64,000 bases of DNA from Rhizophagus irregularis (lineage: Eukaryota > Glomeromycota > Glomeromycetes > Glomerales > Glomeraceae), in assembly GCF_026210795.1 (NCBI RefSeq), contig NC_089429.1, forward strand, positions 4,216,001-4,280,000, in the 5' to 3' direction. Of this stretch, positions 53,572-64,000 are shown piece after piece. The translations under genes and the position numbers were made by a program. Positions within the stretch are counted from its first letter, which is position 1. Every line of letters begins with the position of its first letter. The notes under the pieces were generated by a model that did no database searches, was not told the origin of the DNA, and saw only the letters and a list, made by a program, of their open reading frames with translations.

Positions 53572-55847
53572 TTCTGGAGGAAAAAAAAAAAAGTTTTTTT
53601 TTATTGAAGATTCCAATTCGAGGAATCGGTATTTATATAGTACACTGTAGTACCGTATGTACGACGGCGATCTTTAATCAATATTCCCTGTATATCTTCC
53701 AACTTTTTTTGGCCAGGATCATAATAGAATAATAGAACCAAACATGCTTAATTTCGAAATTTCATTAATTAATAAATATTACACAGTATTTTGGTTATAA
53801 AATTTATTTCTATGGTAAGTTATAAGTTATATAAGTTATTTATTTAATTTTATTATATTTGTAATAAAATATTTACATATAATTTAAGCTAGCTAAATTC
53901 ATATTCATTTTAAGGTTGGCAATCGTTTCGTAAGAACATCAAATTTTAAATGCAAACTTGTTTTACAACTAGAGTAGAGGTTACGAAGTAGTATTAATAA
54001 AAAATTATACGAATCTGTAAAGATATGCCCTTTCTTCTAAAACAAACTATTCTGTCTTCATAAAACTTCGCAAATCATAACATGATCGACAGAATTTCAA
54101 CAATATATATTGCAAGAAAAAAAAATCGAGACTGCTTATCAATTATTTACTGTCTATATCTATAATACCACATCTACAGTACTAACATTTTCTTGATAAC
54201 AACCTGCCTTATTACTAAAAAAAAAAGTCAAAAAGAATTTTCACTTGCCAATCCGGAATTTTTAAACTCCCATTTTATCATAACAAATATGCGCTTATTC
54301 TATTTTCTTATGTTTCTTGCATATGTGTTATGCATTTTATGCCATATAAATAAGTTTTAATAATTTTATTGCATACTAATCAGCATATTTGACACGCTTA
54401 CAATGTAAACTAATAAATAGTTTACATGCAATTTTTTTTTTAGCTTATTCAGGTTTTTTTGCATATATGACGTGTTTTAAATAAGGTTTTGTTTTTGTGT
54501 ATCTATTATTAAACGCTAAATTTCACCCCCGATTTTTTTAATACTGTATGCCGATCTTGGATCAATGATTAATTAATTGTTAAGAGCGTTACATTTTTAA
54601 ACCAAGTAAAAAATAAAAATTTTCCAAAAGCAAAGATTTAAAATGAGAAAAAAAATTGAAAATAAATATCATTTAATACGTATAGCTACCATATAGGTCG
54701 GGATTATGTCTCATTGGGTTTTAAGTTTTCGGGATTTCGTAGTGGATGAGTGTAATGAAGCCAAATGAGTCTACATATTACAAACTTGGTATATTGATAC
54801 GGATATTTTAAGTGGGGGATACTCTCAAAGGGGGTATCTTAGGCAGTGCGGTACGGTAATTGGTGGAGAATAGGTAATGATCATCAGGCTATTATAATAG
54901 TACAATCTACAGTATAAAGAATCAGTGAAGAATCGGGTTTGTGATTCTCCACTGACATACCATCATTCGATCTGTGATATAGTTGTAATGGATATGCCTA
55001 TTTTGGAGATATTTCCAAGGAGAAATGACCCAAGAAAAGAAATGTGTGAAATGCTATTGGAAAGTACCATGAATAGGAGGTACCACCGCCGCTAGCACTA
55101 TGAATGACTATTGTAGGAAATGATGCCCAAGAATCGTCATATTTGATGGCTATTATAAATCAAATTTAAAATTTCACATCTTAAATCCTTCTAGTACTTT
55201 CAGGATGGTAAACCAAATATTTTGTTTTAGACCCGGGGTATTTTAGGCAGTGCGGTACGGTAATGCCTAGATTCTGGACAACATCGGTAAACTGATACTT
55301 TTGAAGGATCGAATTTCCGATTATATACCTAAATTAGAATATCAGCGATCTGAAATTCACATATACAGTATTTCCGATGCCACAACGATTTTACATTAAT
55401 TTTTATATGTACAGTATTTCATTATTATATATTGAGGTATTGAAATTTTGAATAGTTGTTTGTTGGAATCGAACCAACTGGAACAAAATGTTCCAAACCA
55501 TTAACAACATGTACTATGCTCCAAAGCTTCCATGCCAGTATATTTTGAAAAATCACTTTTCCTGAAAAATCAAAAGAGATGTTACTAAAAAATCTTTGAT
55601 CCTACATTCCCATCTTAAAGATGAGTAAAGTTTTGAAATCATAAACTTAACAGCAAGGATTGCACTAACGTACATTTTGTACCACCTTATAACTATAAAA
55701 AAGGCAAAAATTTTTTTAAGGTTACACATTAATTTGACCAGAATTAAGATAATTTCGCCCAGCAAAATTTCTTAGCTATCAGTACTATAGTTGTATCAGT
55801 AATTGTTTTTAAAATTTCGTATTCCGAAATTACGTTACGTAAATATA
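53572..55847. other. Intergenic with a spaced direct repeat
   Basis: No gene is supported. TTAGGCAGTGCGGTACGGTA occurs twice in direct orientation, near 54838 and 55244, each after a short G-rich segment (GGGGGTATC, CCGGGGTAT). The intervening 400 bases are less AT-rich. The rest shows no structure. Confidence 0.5.
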
Positions 55848-56060
55848 ATTACGGATTACTTAATTAGTTACGGATTACTTAATTAATTACGGGTTACTTA
55901 ATTAATTACGGGTCACTTAATTAATTACGGGTCACTTAATTAATTACGGGTCACTTAATTAATTACGGGTCACTTAATTAATTACGGGTCACTTAATTAA
56001 TTACGGGTTACTTAATTAATTACGGGTTACTTAATTAATTACGGGTTAATTAATTACGAG
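55848..56060 (+). repeat. 19-bp minisatellite, about 11 units
   Basis: Unit TTACGGGTCACTTAATTAA. The first two units read ..GGATTAC.., five central units are identical with GGGTCAC, then two or three read GGGTTAC and the last is shortened. This gradient of variants is typical of unequal exchange inside a minisatellite. It lies just beyond the 3' end of the hAT transposase gene. The word TAATTAATTACG also ends the long-inverted-repeat element near 63721. Confidence 0.95.
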
Positions 56061-56295
56061 GTATTGATTATAAAGTAATAAAAGTATTCAAAACATTTTT
56101 TTAATTTTTATAAATAATTAAAATGTTCATAAAATATTTACACCTGTATAACTATATATTTATTAATTATTACTTAAAAAAGTTATAATATTATGATAAA
56201 TACTGTAAAATTCATAGTTATAACAAAATTATATTAAACTGAACTTTATTTTTTATTAAAGAAAAAATCATTTATGATATTACAAAAATACTAAT

Positions 56296-58870
56296 TTAAT
56301 TTTGATCAAATTCTTCTTGTAATAATGCATTTATATCAAAATCCTTTTCTCCATGATCAACTGGTTGTTTTCAATACGTACTTCTACAACTTGTACTTCA
56401 AGAAGTTGACGTAACTCTTCAGATGCCAAATTTAAGTATTCATCAATTCCATTATTATTATTATTTATATCGTTTTCATCTTCAACTTCACTTACATCTG
56501 AATCCTCATCTCCAAATTCTTCTTCTACTTCAATAGTATCATCATCAGCAAGATGTTCAGATAAATTTTTTTCAATTTCCTCATAAAATTTTTCTTCTTG
56601 CAAATCTTGGTATACATATTTTAATTCTGCTTTTGCATTGGTAATATAATAGGCATGTAATTTTGCCATATTTTGTATACGATCAATTCCTAATCTTTAA
56701 AATTATTAAATTATTAATTATTAGTTATATGGAATTTATATAATTCAAAATTATGATTTGCTACCTGGTTCTTCGTTTATTCATCATCCATCCTAATACT
56801 GAAAAAATTCGTTCACAACCAGCATTATGCGGCCTTATTGAAAAAATTTTAAAAGCTAAATCTTGAATGTAATTTTTTTCATCATTTTCTTCATATGTCA
56901 TACTCCACCAACTTTGAACTGTATATATTTCATCAATAAATTGATGATCATATGGAGCTTTTCTATTTCTGTAATTTGAAAACTGACCGATCAAAATCTG
57001 ACTAAAATTTTTTCCTCCACCCATTTTGAGCCATATTTCTCGAATGCCATATTCAATTACTTTGCGAAAAGTGCTTGTTTTCATTCCTTCACTTTAATAT
57101 AAATAAAATATAAATAGTTAAAAAAAGTAGATTAGTTTATTATTAAACCATTTTTTAAAAAAAATCAATTCATTAAAAAAAAAAAATTTAATTGCCACGA
57201 TATTTTGGATGTAATATAAATGCAAGCACATATAATTCAATATCAAATTGCTTCCAACGCTTATTAAAAATTTCAATGCATTCTTTATGAAATGATACTT
57301 GACGTGTTTCAGGTAAATCTTTAATAGCAGCATAAAGCTTAATTATTTCAATAAAACAATCGGCCAAGGTGGTAGATTTGAATTCAAGACATTTTAATGC
57401 TTTTTTAATTGGTTCAATAATTGATACCAATTCTTCTAAATCAACATAAAAATGCCGATTAGAAATAATTTTTTTAATATCATTGTTTAACGTATCAGCA
57501 TCTTGTACTGCAATCTGTTCATTATAATACATTAAAATTAGTAATAATTAATAAATAATAAAAATAAATAAATTAATTTATTTGATAAAGTAAAATTAGT
57601 ACTTAATACTTACATTTTTTAAAATGGTTTCACAAGATAAAATAGAATTTGCACAATCAAACGCTGTAGACTAGCGTGTTTTCACATATGATTTCAACCC
57701 TCCGCCTTTTACCATATTTTCCAATATTTCTGTACGCAAAGTCTCTCCAGCTTTGTGAGAAGTTTTAAAGAATCTGACAATCTTCATGCATTTTTTTAAA
57801 AGATCTTCTGCGAAAGGCAATTTACATATATCAGTGGTAATTAAATTAATTTGATGATCAATGCAACGAATTGGCATTATATTTTCATATTTTTCATTAA
57901 CGAGCTTTTTTGCTTTAACCATAGAAGATGCATTGTCAAATACAACCGCAGAAAATTTCCCTGCGCCCACTGATTCAATTACTTCAATTATTTTTTTGGC
58001 AATATATTGGCTGGTATGCGATTCTTTAGAAAGATTTTGAATTGAATGAATAAATTCTTTTCCGCTTTTAGTGAAAATGATGAATGCGTAGAATGATTGT
58101 CCTACTGGTGACGTCCAACTATCTAACCCTTTATTATTATATAAAATTAAATATTAAATATTAAGTAATTTTTTTAATATTATTTAAATAATAATTTATA
58201 TATTAAATATAAATACCCAACGTCAAACAAGTTTCATTTTCAAGTATCCCATTGATTTTTATTTGGATATGTGATATTTCCAAATTAAGCATATCTGCAG
58301 ACAATTGTTGCCGTAAAGGAAGTGAATATGTCGGGCATAATATCTTAATAAAATCTACGAAGAATGGATGTTGTACTAAATGAAATGGTATTCCACAACA
58401 AACAAATAATTTTATAAGAGCCTGATTGGCCATTTGTACTTTTGAATTAGCTATTTTAAGTGAATCATAATGTTCGTCAATTCGTTGTTGATTATCATGA
58501 TTGCTCTTTATTTTTTTTTTGAGGATCTTTCATTATCATTGATTGAATCATTTGAATGACCCAAATTTCCTCGATTTCGAATAATGTTCATGTATTTTTC
58601 TTTGATTTGATAATCAACTTTAATACACCGAAGACCAATATGAGTCTCAAGTTCATCCGTTTTTGCATTAGCCTTCTTTTCCCAACCACATACTTTACAC
58701 TTAGCACCACAATGACCTTGAACTCGTGCGCCAATTTCTATAAAAAAGGTCCAAACATCATTTTTCGGTCTTCCTGGCTTCCTCTTTTTAGATATCTCTG
58801 CATCATTTGTATCATCTTTATCATCAGTATTTGGCGCTAAAAGTTCTGCTGCTGCTTGTTCAGCTGTCAT
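56296..58870 (-). pseudogene. hAT-superfamily transposase, nearly complete
   Basis: Five exons: 58870-58217, 58128-57614, 57514-57196, 57086-56765 and 56694-56296. The N terminus is acidic, then basic (KKRKPGRPKNDVWTFF), with a BED-type zinc finger (GAKCKVCGWEKKA.. His about 15 residues later). The middle has LDSWTSPVGQSFYAF and a DUF659-like/RNase-H region (FSAVVFDNASSMVKAK, MPIRCIDHQINLITTD). The end has the hAT dimerisation motif (FKIFSIRPHNAGCERIFSVL, MMNKRRTR). Faults: a one-base loss in an A run at about 58515-58524 in exon 1, a TAG where Trp is expected (VKTR-stop-STAFD, about 57672), and a shift near 56365 that changes the last 20 residues (the other frame gives DHGEKDFDINALLQEE). Intron 3 would be GC-AG (57195-57087). 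Element ends were not identified. Confidence 0.85.
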
Positions 58871-59159
58871 TTTACCTTTTAAAATGTTTTAAACGGTTAT
58901 TCACAAAATTTATTCTTTGTATTCTTTGTTCATGAAATATGTATTTATGGTAAGACGAATTTTTATTGGTGTTAATAAATTTCTTAATTTAGATATTAAT
59001 ATTTAACACCATTTTCTAGTGTAATCAGGTGATTATCGATCAATTATAAAAAAAAACCACACGAAAACAACCGAAACAATACCAAAACTTATTAAAATAA
59101 ATAAGAAATAATCTTATACAATAATAATTAAGTTTTATTTAATTTAAGTACCCTTTATT
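58871..59159. other. 5' flank of the hAT transposase gene
   Basis: Short AT-rich flank that should contain the 5' terminus of the hAT element; no terminal repeat could be identified. Confidence 0.4.
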
Positions 59160-60300
59160 TGCTCAAATATCCTGAAATACCGATCGCTTACAAAAAAAGA
59201 AAACCAAAATAATTGGTAATTATTTCATTAGCCGGATAATACCGATGCTTTGATATTTTATTCACAAACGCTCAATTCAGTTTGCGATTGGTCAAAACAG
59301 GATGGTTCAATACAATACATTGATGTTTTCTAAAAAGTCGGAATGATGGGATGGGAAGATTATTTGAAATTGTTGACAGCTTTATAAAGGAAGGAGCGAA
59401 GTTTGGAAAAGAAATAATAATTCAAATTAAGTCCAAGGATCTATACCGGTAGTGAAAGTATTCTATAATTTATCAAATATATTGATCTCAAATAAATGAA
59501 TATTTAATTTGGATCTCAGTTATAATATCTTGAAAATCCCTTACCCATCCAAATATCGCGAATACCAGTTGTCTACAAAAAACATGAAATAATTAGTAAT
59601 TATTTCGTTAATAAAGAAATGAATCAAAAAAAATGAACCTTACTTACTCAAATATCCCGAATACCGATCGTCTATAAAGATGAAAAAAAAGAAACAATTA
59701 GTATTAAATTGTTTCGTTAAAGAATATTCAAAGAAATCCCCTCATCAATTACCATGAAATCAAGTATCCCGAAGTACCGATTGCCTACAAAAAAAAATAA
59801 AATAAAATAAACGAAACAATTAGTAATCGTTTTGTTAACAAAAGAAATATAAATTATTTTTAAAAAAAAACCCTCACCTAGTCAAGTATCCCGAAATATT
59901 GATCGTCTACAAAAAAGAAAATAAATGAAACAATTAATAATCATTTCGTTAACAAAGAATTCTTTAAAAAGAACTCACATCCATTCAAATATCCTTGCCC
60001 AAAGACTCGAAAATTCAGCCGTCTAAAAAAGAAATATCAGAACTTAGTAAATGTTCTGTTAAAATAAACAACTAAGGTAAAATAATAAATACCCTTACCA
60101 AAATTTCCACGCGCCTGTTCAGACCATCTAAAAAATGGAGGAAACGAATGTTAGTGTTCTTCGCTAAAAGAAACAAATTAAATTAAAAAAAAAATACTTA
60201 CAAAGGAGTTTGAAGAAATCAACTAAAAGAAAAATGAAACGTTTTATTAACGTTTCGTTAAAAATTATAAAAAATTCAAAGTTTTACCTTCGAAAACCTA
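59160..60300 (-). repeat. Exon/intron-like array 5 (about nine units, minus strand)
   Basis: Read on the minus strand, units of about 110 bases repeat: TTTTTTGTAG or TTTTTTAG, exon-like segment, donor GTAAGG, GTGAGG or similar, spacer. Exon-like segments share the core ACGATCGGTATTTCGGGATA with a TTGA ending. Spacers have hairpins at the branch-site position: GAAACAATT/AATTGTTTC at 59691-59715 and GAAACGTT/AACGTTTC at 60236-60256, plus GAACTTAGTAAATGTTC near 60030-60050. The stems differ between units but stay paired. Same family as array 4, about 48 kb away. Confidence 0.6.
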
Positions 60301-60879
60301 TATAACCGGCCTGAAACTTGTATAACAAAATTTTTGAAATTTAAAACAGGTTCCGGGCTTGATAATATTGAAAGCTGTGACAATGGAGATTCGGAAATTT
60401 GTTGATAGGAAGCATTTATAGCAAAATCAGTTGATTTTCAGACGCAGTATTGTGGTTATCAGTGCTTCCGATTATCGATCTTGTAGTATCATGCAAGTTG
60501 ACTATCGGTTTACCTGTGTGAGTAAAACTACTATGCAAAATTCGTAATTAATTACATATTATAATCAAGTATTTTCCCGAAAAAAAAATCCGAATTTTTT
60601 GGAATTCTACACTTCTGAAGATAAAAAATTCGCTACTGAGAATTACCCTTTTAGGCTGATCTGTGGCTCGTACTTAAACTATCATAATCATGTGTTTTTC
60701 AGAAAGAATATTCCGAAGGTTTACCCTTATATTAACTATATCTGGTATATTATCATAGTTTACTTCTGGACGCTATTTTTAAATTTCAAACGGAAAGAAA
60801 AAAATATATTTTCAGCATTAATTTCATATAAACTAGAGTTTATGAGCAATTATAATGTGTGTACTTGGTTTCTGATATT

Positions 60880-61390
60880 TTTCGTGGACTTATAACTTGT
60901 GTATGACCTTTTATTTTAATTTATTTGATCTTAAAACAGGCCTTTTTATGGGCAATATTATGGTCTTTCGCGTTTAATGAGCAATTATAATTCATGTATA
61001 ACGGCCTTTTATTTTGATTTTTTAATGGGTAATTTTATTCATATTCTTATTTGATTTTAATACTTTTTCATGGACAATTTTAAATTTATGCGTTAGTGAT
61101 GGTTTTTCCATTTGATCTCTAATATTTTTCGTAGGAATTTTTAATTATGGTGATGGTCTGATCTCTAATGGGCAATTATAATTCATATATAGTGGTCTTC
61201 CTATTTGATCTTTAATATTTTTATGAGTAATTTTGATTTATGTATTGTGGCTTTCATATTTTGATCTTTAATACCTCACTTTCGTGAATTTAATTTATGT
61301 ATGATGGTCTTATTATTATTTGATCTTTAATATTTTTTTTGTGGGCGTGCGATAGTCTTTTCATTTAATTATTCACAGATTTTTAATTTA
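60880..61390 (+). repeat. Diverged tandem repeat, about 60-80 bp unit
   Basis: Seven or eight imperfect units built on TTTGATCTTTAATATTTTT, then a GGGCAATT variant, then AATTTATGTATGATGGTCTT. Spacing varies with small indels. It is inside the long-inverted-repeat element, next to its left arm. Confidence 0.65.
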
Positions 61391-61645
61391 TATGTAATAG
61401 ATGCAATTTTTTTTGGAAAATATCATCTATTATATAAAAATATGAACAATTTAATATTTTACGTAGTTGAAAATAAAATGTTTATTTTGTATCAATAATA
61501 TCAAAATATACTATTCACCAACCTGATACATATATTATTTATAGTCTAAATTTTTATATTTTTCCTTTCTTTCCAATTCTTTATTAATCCAATTTTTAAT
61601 CGCTGTTAATGTTTTATCACATTTAGGTATATCAATATTATTGTA

Positions 61646-62935
61646 CAGTCACGTCCGAAAGTGACGCCCGATTTAAAATTAATGCCAAAAATGGCAAAAC
61701 TTTATTGATTTTCATTAAAATTCACATAAAAAATAATTACTAAAAATGGTTAATAATGTGTTGGCCCTCCCCTTGCTTCTAGTACTGCATTTATTCTTTG
61801 TGGCATTGAAGCAACAACCTCTTCAAAAATGGAGCAATCCAAATTTTCCCATTCTTCACTTAGTGCAACTTTAAGTTCATCCACAGTTCTTGGAAAGACT
61901 TTACAACTCTGGATATTGTCCTTTAACTGCTTCCAGATGTTTTCTATTGGATTTAGATCGGGAGAATTTGCCGGCCAATCAATAACCACAATTTTATTCT
62001 TCTTCAACCAATCCTTGGTTATTTTCGCGGTATGTATGGGTGCATTATCCTGTTGAAAAATTGCAGCCCTTCCTGTTAACTCATGAACTGTATGCTGAAA
62101 TGGATACAGATATGAATTTAGGATTCTAATGTAAGTATTTGAATTGATTTTTTCATTTCCTTCTTTATTTTCATCACAAAAAATTAATGGCCCTTTTATC
62201 CCTCCTGCAAAACATCCCCAAACCATGACTGATTTTCGACCACTTTTAAAGATAGATGTCAAGCATTCAGGTGTTAAACCTTTTCCCCTGTGTGTCTCCA
62301 AACTCTTATTTGTCGTGACTGCTTACCAATCTCAACACTTGATTCATCTGAGAAAATAACTTGTGCCCAATCATAAGCTGTTTTTTCTTTATATTTCTCA
62401 CACCAACTAATACGAGCTAATGCATGCTTTTCTGAGATAAAGGGTTTTTTTGCAGCAACATGGGAATAAATTCCAACACTATGTAATGCTCTTTTAGCAG
62501 TTGTAAGGCTGCAATTTAAATCTAATGTATTAATGACTTCATGTAAAGGTTCGCGTCGATCTTGTGTAACTTTGTTTATGAGTGCATTTTTCTCATTATT
62601 ATTGAGAGCAGGTGGACGCCCCGATCTAGGTAAATTTTCAGTTTTTCCTGTCTTCTTGTATCTGTCAATAATTCTTCTTATTGTGGTGGGGTCACGACCC
62701 ATTTTTCTTGCTATTTGTGCAGGGTTAAAATTCTCCATATATGCTAGTATTTTTCCTTTATCTTGAGAAGTTAACTCAGTTCTATGTGACATTATTTTTT
62801 TAACTTTGCAACGCGTTTATTAGGTTATGAAATTGTGAGAAAAACATTTAAAAATAAAAAAAGGGGGTATAAATAATGTAAATTTTGTGTATCGTAACAC
62901 TGTACAAAATCGGGCGTCACTTTCGGACCCGACTG
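61646..62935 (-). mobile_element. Tc1-type transposon, 1290 bp
   Basis: Ends CAGTCACGTCCGAAAGTGAC on the left and, inverted, CAGTCGGGTCCGAAAGTGAC on the right, continuing GCCCGATTT, about 29 bases with two or three differences. TA duplicates at 61644-61645 and 62936-62937. One transposase gene fills it. Sharp ends and a single break in the gene indicate a young copy. Confidence 0.95.
61750..62792 (-). pseudogene. Tc1-type DD34E transposase with a single frameshift
   Basis: The start MSHRTELTSQDKGKILAYME leads into two helix-turn-helix units (NPAQIARKMGRDPTTIRRII; KTENLPRSGRPPALN, the GRPR-like linker). The catalytic region has FSDESSVEIG (first Asp), FQQDNAPIHTA (second Asp) and SPDLNPIENIW (Glu); 34 residues separate the second Asp and the Glu, so it is DD34E. 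The reading frame breaks once, near 62283, in the run GGGGAAAAGG: one frame ends ..WRHTGEKV-stop, the other goes on GLTPECLTSIFKSGRKSVMV. One missing A would explain it. All other parts are intact and full-length (about 346 residues). It binds the terminal repeats and cuts and pastes at TA. Whether the frameshift is real or a homopolymer sequencing error is open. Confidence 0.92.
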
Positions 62936-63733
62936 TACATACGAGATACTATTGATTGATTAAAACTAATATCATCAAGTGAAATATCCCTTATTTCTTG
63001 AGCTATCCTATATTGACTTGGAACATCAAGGGTTTTCCTATAATCTAAAATTATTCTAAATTCTTTATCTTTGATTCTTTGCTTGTAAAAACTCGTGTTC
63101 TTTTAGGTTTCCATTGTTCATTTAATTTATTTAAGCTTTATTTGATTTATAAACAATGGATAAAATCGTTAAATTTGTTATTTTAACATGCTTCAAAATA
63201 TTAAAAAAGTTAATTTGTCATTTCATTTCGTCATACCTCCCTAAAATTCCCAAAATATCATTATCTTTTCTCACGATCTATCTTTTGAGCGATTAAATTA
63301 TCAAATTACTTGCATTAATAATAGTTTAACAAAAAAAATTCAATTGAAAAGAAAATTATTATTTTTTAATCGTTCTCTTATTACATATAATATCAGATTC
63401 TTATAAAATAACTGACAGTGATCTGCATCTTTCTCGTTATTATATAATATGCAGTATTTTTTATTGTCTAACACGTTATAGTTAAAAAGATAATTTTAGG
63501 GGTAAATTTTTTGAAGTGTAGAATTCTGAAGAATTCGGAATATTCTTTCGGAAAAACACATGATTATGGTTTAAGCACAAGCCACAGATCAGCCTAAAAG
63601 GGTAATTCTCGGTGGCGAATTTTTTTATCTTCGGAAGTGTAGAATTCCGAAAAATTCAGATTTTTTTTTCGGGAAAATACTTGATTATTTACATATTTCC
63701 GTAATTATTTACGCATTTCCGTAATTAATTACG

Positions 63734-64000
63734 TATTTCGTAAAATTGGACGAATATTCCGAAATATTTACAGCAATTAAGAAATACGTAATTCCTTATT
63801 ACGAAATTAATTTCGGCTACTATAATCGCCTATGCTAATTAAGTGATAATTTCAAATCTTATTCGTTACCATTGGTAACAGTTTTTTTGTCACGTGATAA
63901 TTTCGAATGGACTTGATTTTTAGCTGACTCACGTAGAAATTTCTTCTCCTTATTGTGTTGCTTTATTTCACTACTAACGATTTTCTTATGAGCCTCAAGT
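63734..64000. other. Right flank, no gene
   Basis: Contains further TACGTAATTCC and ATTTCGG words related to the element arm, then ordinary AT-rich DNA. Confidence 0.4.

Larger units (their letters stand above)
61543..63110 (-). pseudogene. Open frame of the 3.2-kb element, split by Tc1 insertion
   Basis: The minus strand upstream of the Tc1 copy (63110-62938) encodes WKPKRTRVFTSK, then one frame over RIKDKEFRIILDYRKTLDVP and IAQEIRDISLDDISFNQSIV, reaching SRM at the insertion. On the other side (61643-61543) the same frame continues NNIDIPKCDKTLTAIKNWIN and ends KNLDYK-stop. The TA duplicated by Tc1 lies in a Tyr codon. The text is Lys/Arg/Asp-rich, with no domain I recognise; it may be a DNA-binding or transposase fragment of the 3.2-kb element. 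One additional frame change exists near 63075. Confidence 0.5.
60543..63733. mobile_element. 3.2-kb element with about 180-200-bp terminal inverted repeats
   Basis: The left arm (60543-60720) and right arm (63536-63733) match inverted at roughly 90 percent by eye: shared words include AATCAAGTATTTTCCCGAAA, GGAATTCTACACTTC, GAGAATTACCCTTTTAGGCT, GATCTGTGGCT and AATCATGTGTTTTTC. Both start with CGTAATTAATTAC; the right arm has an extra GGAAATGCGTAAATAATTAC. The interior holds diverged tandem repeats, an interrupted open frame, and a Tc1 element inserted later. Without the Tc1 copy the element would be about 1.9 kb. Superfamily not assigned. Confidence 0.8.

Noticed and set aside
54830-55265. 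Solo LTR or other retroelement end
   Set aside because: The direct repeat is only about 20 bases, with no TG..CA ends, duplication or retroelement coding text nearby.
55848-56060. Possible CRISPR-like array
   Set aside because: The units are contiguous without spacers; it is a minisatellite.
59160-60300. Exon/intron-like array as a protein gene
   Set aside because: Joined exon-like segments do not give an open frame, lengths are not multiples of three, and the units are more alike to each other than exons of a normal gene would be.
60599-60895. 98-residue plus-strand frame
   Set aside because: It begins inside the inverted arm of the 3.2-kb element and the matching right arm does not keep the frame.

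Overview
The window looks like nuclear DNA of an arbuscular mycorrhizal fungus of the Rhizophagus/Glomeromycotina type. This is inferred from the very AT-rich intergenic DNA, short spliceosomal introns (mostly 70-110 bases, GTAAGT/GTATGT donors, TACTAAC-like branch sites), a tandem family of intronless BTB-BACK-SPRY genes, large F-box genes, and a dense load of decayed DNA transposons. No species can be named from the sequence alone. No tRNA, rRNA or CRISPR array was seen.

Layout. 1-4.3 kb: a decayed tnp2/CACTA-like transposase gene (three in-frame stops, two introns) next to a divergent gene of unknown function that runs off the left edge. 5-11.5 kb: several arrays of short exon-like segments (about 25-60 bases) separated by short intron-like spacers with full splice signals and a small hairpin at the branch site, mixed with a coding relic; inverted arms near 9.1 and 12.5 kb may bound part of this. 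12.8-14.3 kb: a small MITE and the 3' half of a hAT element. 14.7-27 kb: ordinary host genes, all on the minus strand: a hotdog-fold thioesterase-like gene, two tandem 11-exon LtrA-family membrane-protein genes, and an O-fucosyltransferase-like gene with an internal frame disturbance. 27.8-34.1 kb: two large F-box genes. 36.7-53.6 kb: a cluster of five intact BTB-BACK-SPRY genes, one full-length but decayed copy riddled with MITEs, one truncated copy, and an F-box fragment. 50.4-51.1 kb is a complex repeat block. 55.8-63.7 kb: a 19-bp minisatellite, a nearly complete hAT transposase gene, another exon/intron-like array, and a 3.2-kb long-inverted-repeat element split by an almost intact Tc1 element.

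How the genes relate. The F-box and BTB proteins are of the kinds known to act as substrate adaptors of SCF and Cullin-3 ubiquitin ligases, so roughly a third of the window serves an expanded, fast-turnover adaptor repertoire. The MITEs found in and between the BTB genes (hAT-like with 8-bp duplication, PIF/Harbinger-like with TTA duplication, TA-duplicating, and a foldback) show the cluster is a frequent insertion target. The most unusual structure is the set of exon/intron-like arrays on both strands: spacers keep a 7-9 bp stem while its sequence changes in a compensating way, and the exon-like parts show no open frame, which suggests a family of spliced, possibly noncoding, repeat transcripts.
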